Shown here in pieces: positions 59,485 through 64,000 of a stretch of DNA of 64,000 nt. Source of the stretch: Datisca glomerata (Eukaryota; Streptophyta; Magnoliopsida; Cucurbitales; Datiscaceae); NCBI GenBank assembly GCA_003255025.1, contig QANY01000230.1:111787-175786 (forward strand). The letters run 5' to 3'. Each line of letters begins with the position of its first letter. Positions within the stretch are counted from its first letter, which is position 1. A program made the position numbers and the translations under genes. The notes under the pieces are model-generated. The model searched no databases. It saw only the letters and a program-made list of their open reading frames with translations, and was not told the origin of the DNA.

Positions 59485-59691
59485 CTAAGGGTTGGAATTG
59501 ATATCTGGATTCCCATTTGCCTTTTTGAAATTCAACCATCCAGCCTTGATCAGTGCCTGTACTCTACCTTTTAATGCCATGCAATTCTCAGTTGAATGTC
59601 CCACTGCCCCAGCATGATACTCACAGCGAGCAGTCGGATCATACCACCTTGGGTATGGTGGTTGTAGAGGTTCATAAGGAATTGGCACCAA
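59485..59691 (-). pseudogene. Gag zinc-knuckle fragment
   Basis: Contains CEYHAGAVGHSTENCMALK, the C-x2-H-then-H-x4-C type knuckle found after gag in this lineage. Separated from gag by stops near 59810 and 59732, and followed by a stop at 59485 with only about 120 bp before pol. The protease expected here is absent. Confidence 0.75.
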
Positions 59692-59811
59692 TTGATTATT
59701 CCGTATGAATTGAGGTAATTATTCTGTATATGACATGGGGATTGGATCATATTGGATAAAACGTTGATTATTTCTATTTCCCCTCAGAGGCTGATCAGCC
59801 TGACCAATATT

Positions 59812-60990
59812 TTACTGGTGGGTCGGAGGTCTGAAACCGGGTCTTGGGTTATTTTGAAATGTTGATTGTTGAGAGTGATAATTGTACGGAATTTGTGAGG
59901 TATTAGCCACGTATGATGTCGTAGACTTGGGTCCTTCCCCATACTTTGAAAATCCTGATCCCAGGTTTACTGACGATGTATCTGATATAATTTCCAAAAT
60001 TCTTCCATTCTTTATCCCATACTCAATCCTTTCACCGATCACTATGATGTCAGAGAAGTTGTTTGAAGCGTTTCCAATCATTCTGTCATAGAATGGAGGT
60101 CTCAAGTTGTTAATAAACATTCCAGCCATCTCCTTGTCTGACAATGGGGGGTGTACCTGAGCAGCAAATTCCCTCCACCTTTGTGCATATTCTTTAAAGC
60201 CTTCTGTAGGTTTTTTTTCCATCCTTTGCAAGTCCAAACGATCAGGGGCTATGTCTATGTTGTACTTATATTGTCTTAAAAAAGCATATGCTAGATCTTT
60301 CCACCTCCGAATATGTTGGTTATCCAATTGGATATACCAACGAGACGCGGCTCCCATAAGGCTATCTTGAAAGAAATGAATCAGCAGCTTATCATCATTT
60401 GCACAAGCAGCCATTTTTCTGCAATACATAATAAGGTGACTTCTGGGGCATGTACTACCATCATATTTTTCAAACTCAGGTAGTTTGAATTTATGTGGGA
60501 TGTTCACATCAGGGACCAAACATAATTGGGTGGCATCAATAGTACTGTATACATCAGAACCTTCAATAGCACGTAATCTCTCCTCCAGAAAGTCCAATTT
60601 ATCTTTCGATCGTGGGTCATCACTTGACTTGGTAATAGGCTTATGTATCTTTGGGTCATCAACATCGGTTATGATGATTGGCTCATTAATGAGTTCGCCT
60701 TGTGGAGTGAAAGCTTGGTTGTGACCACATGCCATCGCAGATGGGTTGTACCCAGTTTTCCCTGTCTGCATTGTTTCCTGGACATTTGGAAATGGATGAT
60801 GCTGGATATTTATTGGTGGTGAAGCGTGCTGAAATTGGTCAACCTGTTGACGTTGATATGTTGGAGTGAACCCAGGAGGGTAAAGTGGAGTATCGTTTGA
60901 CAGTTGATTTTGTGATGATTGAGCCCCTTGCGGATTTTCAAAACAGGTCTTTCCCTTACTTGCGGCCAGGAGTTCGAGGACTTTAGCCAT
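59812..60990 (-). CDS. Gag of the Tat-like element (truncated at C-terminus)
   Basis: 392 aa. Residues about 180-300 match the plant retrotransposon gag family (PF03732) with SRWYIQL, WKDLAYAFLRQY and FKEYAQRWRE. The N-terminal half is low-complexity and Pro/Gln-rich. The frame also reads upstream of the ATG at 60990 (KEEIRELKEQ), so the true start could be earlier. It ends at a stop about 120 bp before the zinc-knuckle part, so the normal gag would be longer. Confidence 0.8.
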   Translation of the reverse strand: MAKVLELLAASKGKTCFENPQGAQSSQNQLSNDTPLYPPGFTPTYQRQQVDQFQHASPPINIQHHPFPNVQETMQTGKTGYNPSAMACGHNQAFTPQGELINEPIIITDVDDPKIHKPITKSSDDPRSKDKLDFLEERLRAIEGSDVYSTIDATQLCLVPDVNIPHKFKLPEFEKYDGSTCPRSHLIMYCRKMAACANDDKLLIHFFQDSLMGAASRWYIQLDNQHIRRWKDLAYAFLRQYKYNIDIAPDRLDLQRMEKKPTEGFKEYAQRWREFAAQVHPPLSDKEMAGMFINNLRPPFYDRMIGNASNNFSDIIVIGERIEYGIKNGRILEIISDTSSVNLGSGFSKYGEGPKSTTSYVANTSQIPYNYHSQQSTFQNNPRPGFRPPTHQ

Positions 60991-61252
60991 TTGCTCTTTT
61001 AGCTCCCTAATCTCTTCCTTTATCCATCCACTACATTTGAGTATGTAGAAGTCAATTACATTACTTCATAACATGAGTTCATACAAAACGACCAAAATGA
61101 CCCAAATCCCGGTTGACCTCTTCCAAAAATTTAGACAAGTTCTCCCTATTAGGATGGATGGGCAAGACATTTTTCTTCAAAAATGAAGCTTGTTCCGCCA
61201 AATTGCCCGCTCTCACAGCCATGCCTTTAAGCCATTCCACAGCCTACCCAGA

Positions 61253-63212
61253 TCATTGTCGAATCGAGTTGTACTCTTGTTGTAGCAACTGATAATCATA
61301 TCTCAGTATATCAACATTAGCGTCATTGTTTCTTGCCAACCTTTCTGCCACGTTCTGATAAGCTCTAACTTGGTGCTCAAGGCTTGCGATGACTTTCAAT
61401 AATTCTTCAGAATCATTTGTTGACTCAGTCTTTTTAACTTTCTGATTCTCTAAATCGACTTGCAAATTATCAACGATTCATCGTAAGGCGTCATATTGCT
61501 CTTCTAACTCGACGATGTACGCATTTTTCTTATCAACGGTTCCCTTCAGCTCTTCTAGAATTTCTCGTACCAGTTTATTTTCCCTCTCTAACTTCACGAT
61601 TTGATCCTTATGTTCGTAGATTACCCCTCGCAAGTTCTTATTATTTTCCGCCATCTTTCTAATTTTGTTGCCCAATTGGCGAGTGTTAGTTCCCAACTCT
61701 GAGTTTTTCCGCTTTAGATACGCTTGATCCTCAACCTTATTTCTTAACTCTTTGAGTCGTTCTTCAGCTTCGATTCTGTGATTCTCAGACAAATTCACCT
61801 CGACTGCTAGTCGTCTGTTTTCTTCCAAAAGGGCTAGAACTTTTTGACGCTCCTCATATAACTCATCTAGCTCCTCCTTTTTAGCAATCTTTTGATGAAC
61901 TTCCAGTGATTTGGCTGATGGTACATCCTCAATTGTTAAGGCAATAATTATTTTGTTTCTACTCTCAAGCCATGCTTCATACTCCTTTGTACAGTTCATG
62001 CGATTCTTTTCATTTCACATCCTTCTTGTTATTTTCCAAGCTCCAATCAGCTGCTGTAGTTTTAGTTCAATTTCTTGAGAATTGTAACTAACCTCAATAT
62101 CCTTCAATGCATGCGTGGTGGGGACAAATTGTCTCATGTATAATTGACGGAGTGCCATTAGCAGAGCATAACTAGTACAACCCCATGATCCCGGGAGTGG
62201 AACCCATTGAAAATCACCACATCTGTAGATCATTGGTGTTAACAGCATCTAATGGTCTTTCCAAATAACATTCTCATCTTTCAACTTGGATAGGTATGAG
62301 AGCCAAGCCCCTTTTTTGGGAAACTGCAGATTCCATTTGGCCATTCCAAATTCTGTAATAGGCATCCTCGTCTTCACCCATGGACTTGAGAATTTAACTT
62401 GAGGACACTTGAAATCTAGCGGACATCTTAGATGGCTGAGAATCCAAATACACAAAAGAGTTGAGGAGCCGATGAATTTTCCTTTTCTAGACACTCGGAT
62501 GTGATTCAAAGAACGGATAGTCTCAGCGAGAATTGAGATGACAGGGTTAACCCCATGTTCGACTTGAAGGAACATTTTATCACTTTATCATCCATATAAC
62601 CTTGGACCTTTGAAAATAACACGGCGCCATAAATACACAGAGGATAAAGAGTCATGCCTTTATCCTCCTTCAAGAAATACTGGGTGAGATCTAAGAGGTA
62701 ATCCAACGGCACACACTCATTCCTCCTTTAATTTTCAAACTTTTCTCAATCTCAGAAGCATGGACAGTACCCAAGAGCTTAGACAAAGCTCTCTTCAACG
62801 TGAGCTTTTTGTCATAGTTATAAACTTTGTCAGCATTTTGCAACGGGACATTCAATAGTGCTTGATATTCTTCAATTGTGGGAGTAAGATCAATTATTAT
62901 GAAGGCGAAACATCTATAATGAGGGTCCCAGAAATGTATTAAAGCTTCAATGACGGGAACGTTGACTACAATGTACAATAGATAAGCTATGTGACCATAT
63001 TTTCTGACAAACAAGCTTTTCTGCTCTGATGAAAAATCCTCCCATATCTTCTTCAACCTCTCCAAGTCAATGCGTGGGAACTCTGTCTTAGTGATTGATG
63101 GTAGAAGAACAACGTCTTCCTTTTTCAGACAATCTCCTTTATGTTTCTGCGACTCCTCTGACCATCGGGCTACCGTAACTTGATCTTCTATCACACTCGA
63201 AGTGGGAGTCAT
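61253..63212 (-). pseudogene. Extra ORF1 upstream of gag (DUF7745-like), broken
   Basis: Five consecutive minus-strand frames: 63212-62691, 62712-62506, 62575-62249, 62248-62015 and 61999-61478, with a tail 61465-61253. They read through as one protein. The N-terminal part has LKKIWEDF, VRKYGHIAYLLYI and FWDPHYRCFAF, then WVPLPGSWGCTSYALLMALR, matching the plant repeat-associated domain I know as DUF7745. The C-terminal part (61999-61253) is a coiled coil. At least two frameshifts (about 62700 and 62575) and in-frame stops at 62249, 62015, 61478 and 61253 inactivate it. An ORF in this position is typical of Ogre elements. Its role is unknown. Confidence 0.75.
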
Positions 63213-63828
63213 GGTCTCTAAAATATGAATGAATTGATTACTTCTTTACAATCCCATCACGCAGCATGATGCATGTATACAAAACACAAAGAAGAAGTTA
63301 GAAGTGAAACGATGAAGAGAAGACATGTTTAATTGACACAAGACATATATACATGCACAAAATTGATCATGATTTTAGCAGAAATCTAACATTGGTCATG
63401 ATGTGGGCTCTAAAAACATAATACATGTGTGGTTGGGATCTACAAATCTCTTAATAGGCTCCCAGGTTATCCACACTGTTATCTGAATAGAGTAACATGG
63501 GCCTCCAAACAGTATCCCGAAAGGGTCGACCTGAGTGAGAACTTTCATGAGCTTGCACGGGAACCTCATTTCCACGAAGGCATTCCACTACTTATTCTCG
63601 CTAATCCTAAAGGAAAACCCTTGGTATAGGGCTAGTGTGTATGTGTGAAAGTAAAAATTATGTAAAAAAATATACATCGTGAAAAAAATTTATGTACGAC
63701 TACAATTACGAAAAAAAATTAATAAATCATATAAACGAAGCAAGAACCAATACAAAAGGATAACATAGGATGAAATTTTGGCTTGACTCTCTATTGATGT
63801 AAAGATGCTTAGACCAATTGTTAAGCTT
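63213..63828 (-). other. Untranslated leader of the Tat-like element
   Basis: No supported coding. A plus-strand ORF (63429-63629) has no recognisable domain. The segment links the primer-binding site to ORF1. Confidence 0.6.
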
Positions 63829-63846
63829 CCCCAGTGGAGTCGCCAA
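63829..63846 (-). promoter_or_regulatory. Primer-binding site of the Tat-like element
   Basis: In element sense TGGCGACTCCACTGGGGA, two bases after the LTR end. This resembles the tRNA-Arg-type site reported for Ogre/Tat elements. Confidence 0.7.
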
Positions 63847-63848
63847 GC

Positions 63849-64000
63849 TGTCGCAACGTGCGTGCGGCGTGGAGTGGCGATTAAAAAAATTTATTTTTTT
63901 TAAGGAAAAAGAAATTTGGAGTCGCCACCAATCATTTTAGGGTGTGATTGGTCACCCAATTTTAAGATGAAAATTTTTTTTGGTCTACGAAAACTCAAAG
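63849..64000 (-). repeat. 5' LTR of the Tat-like element (cut by window)
   Basis: Matches 52305-52456 with about six differences in 152 bases (mostly transitions), the end of the LTR nearest the primer-binding site. Confidence 0.9.

Larger units (their letters stand above)
52305..64000 (-). mobile_element. Tat/Ogre-like gypsy retrotransposon, runs off the window
   Basis: Two copies of the same LTR end (52305 and 63849) flank an internal region on the minus strand: PBS, leader, extra ORF1, gag, zinc knuckle, pol with two RNase H domains, tandem repeats, PPT. An ORF upstream of gag, the second RNase H and a repeat-rich 3' untranslated region are hallmarks of the Tat lineage (Ogre and relatives). 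It lies inside a copia pol fragment. The right (5') LTR is cut by the window edge, so the target duplication cannot be checked. The 5 bases left of 52305 are AGAGA. Confidence 0.9.

Overview
The window is AT-rich nuclear DNA from a flowering plant, most likely a eudicot. The evidence is two intron-rich genes with plant-type GT-AG introns, plus copia, gypsy (Tat/Ogre-type), LINE, MULE, CACTA, Helitron-like and MITE-like repeats. It is a draft assembly: Ns occur at 30571-30574 inside a poly-C run and at 48966 inside a TA repeat. Species was not determined.

Layout. 1-5110: degenerate copia retrotransposon (gag, zinc knuckle, protease, integrase, RT, RNase H fragments) and a 3' LTR-like block. 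5440-8490: MITE-like repeat, a decayed pararetrovirus-like coding remnant, a 23-bp minisatellite and LTR-like sequence. 8667-10900: one complete-looking LTR with primer-binding site and leader but no body. 10900-18300: mostly non-coding DNA with MITE-like elements, a SINE-like remnant and a TIR element of about 970 bp. 18314-22337: intact eight-exon gene for a NT-C2 plus coiled-coil protein (1018 aa). About 23300-36690: a large broken MULE (transposase on +, DUF1985-type ORF on -), invaded by a non-autonomous CACTA element with a matching 3-bp target duplication and by an LTR-like unit of about 3.1 kb. About 37716-40231: possible Helitron carrying a long inverted repeat. 41721-47254: intact nine-exon Rab escort protein gene (547 aa) with a rearranged LINE in intron 6. 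47255-52304: repeats, including a copia pol fragment. 52305-64000: a minus-strand Tat/Ogre-like gypsy element inserted in that copia fragment. It has a 2.0-kb LTR, PPT, 76-bp tandem repeats, an open pol frame, broken gag, broken extra ORF1, a PBS, and the start of the second LTR at the window edge.

Only two genes look like functional host genes: the NT-C2 coiled-coil protein (probably a membrane-binding N-terminus with a long scaffold rod) and REP, the chaperone that presents Rab GTPases to geranylgeranyl transferase. They are about 19 kb apart, both on the + strand, with no sign of functional linkage. Most of the rest is nested, decayed transposon DNA. No wholly new system was recognised. 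The points most worth checking are the Tat element's extra ORF1 and 3' satellite-like repeats, the CACTA-in-MULE nest, the LINE inversion in the REP intron, and the microsatellite-filled intron 3 of the coiled-coil gene.
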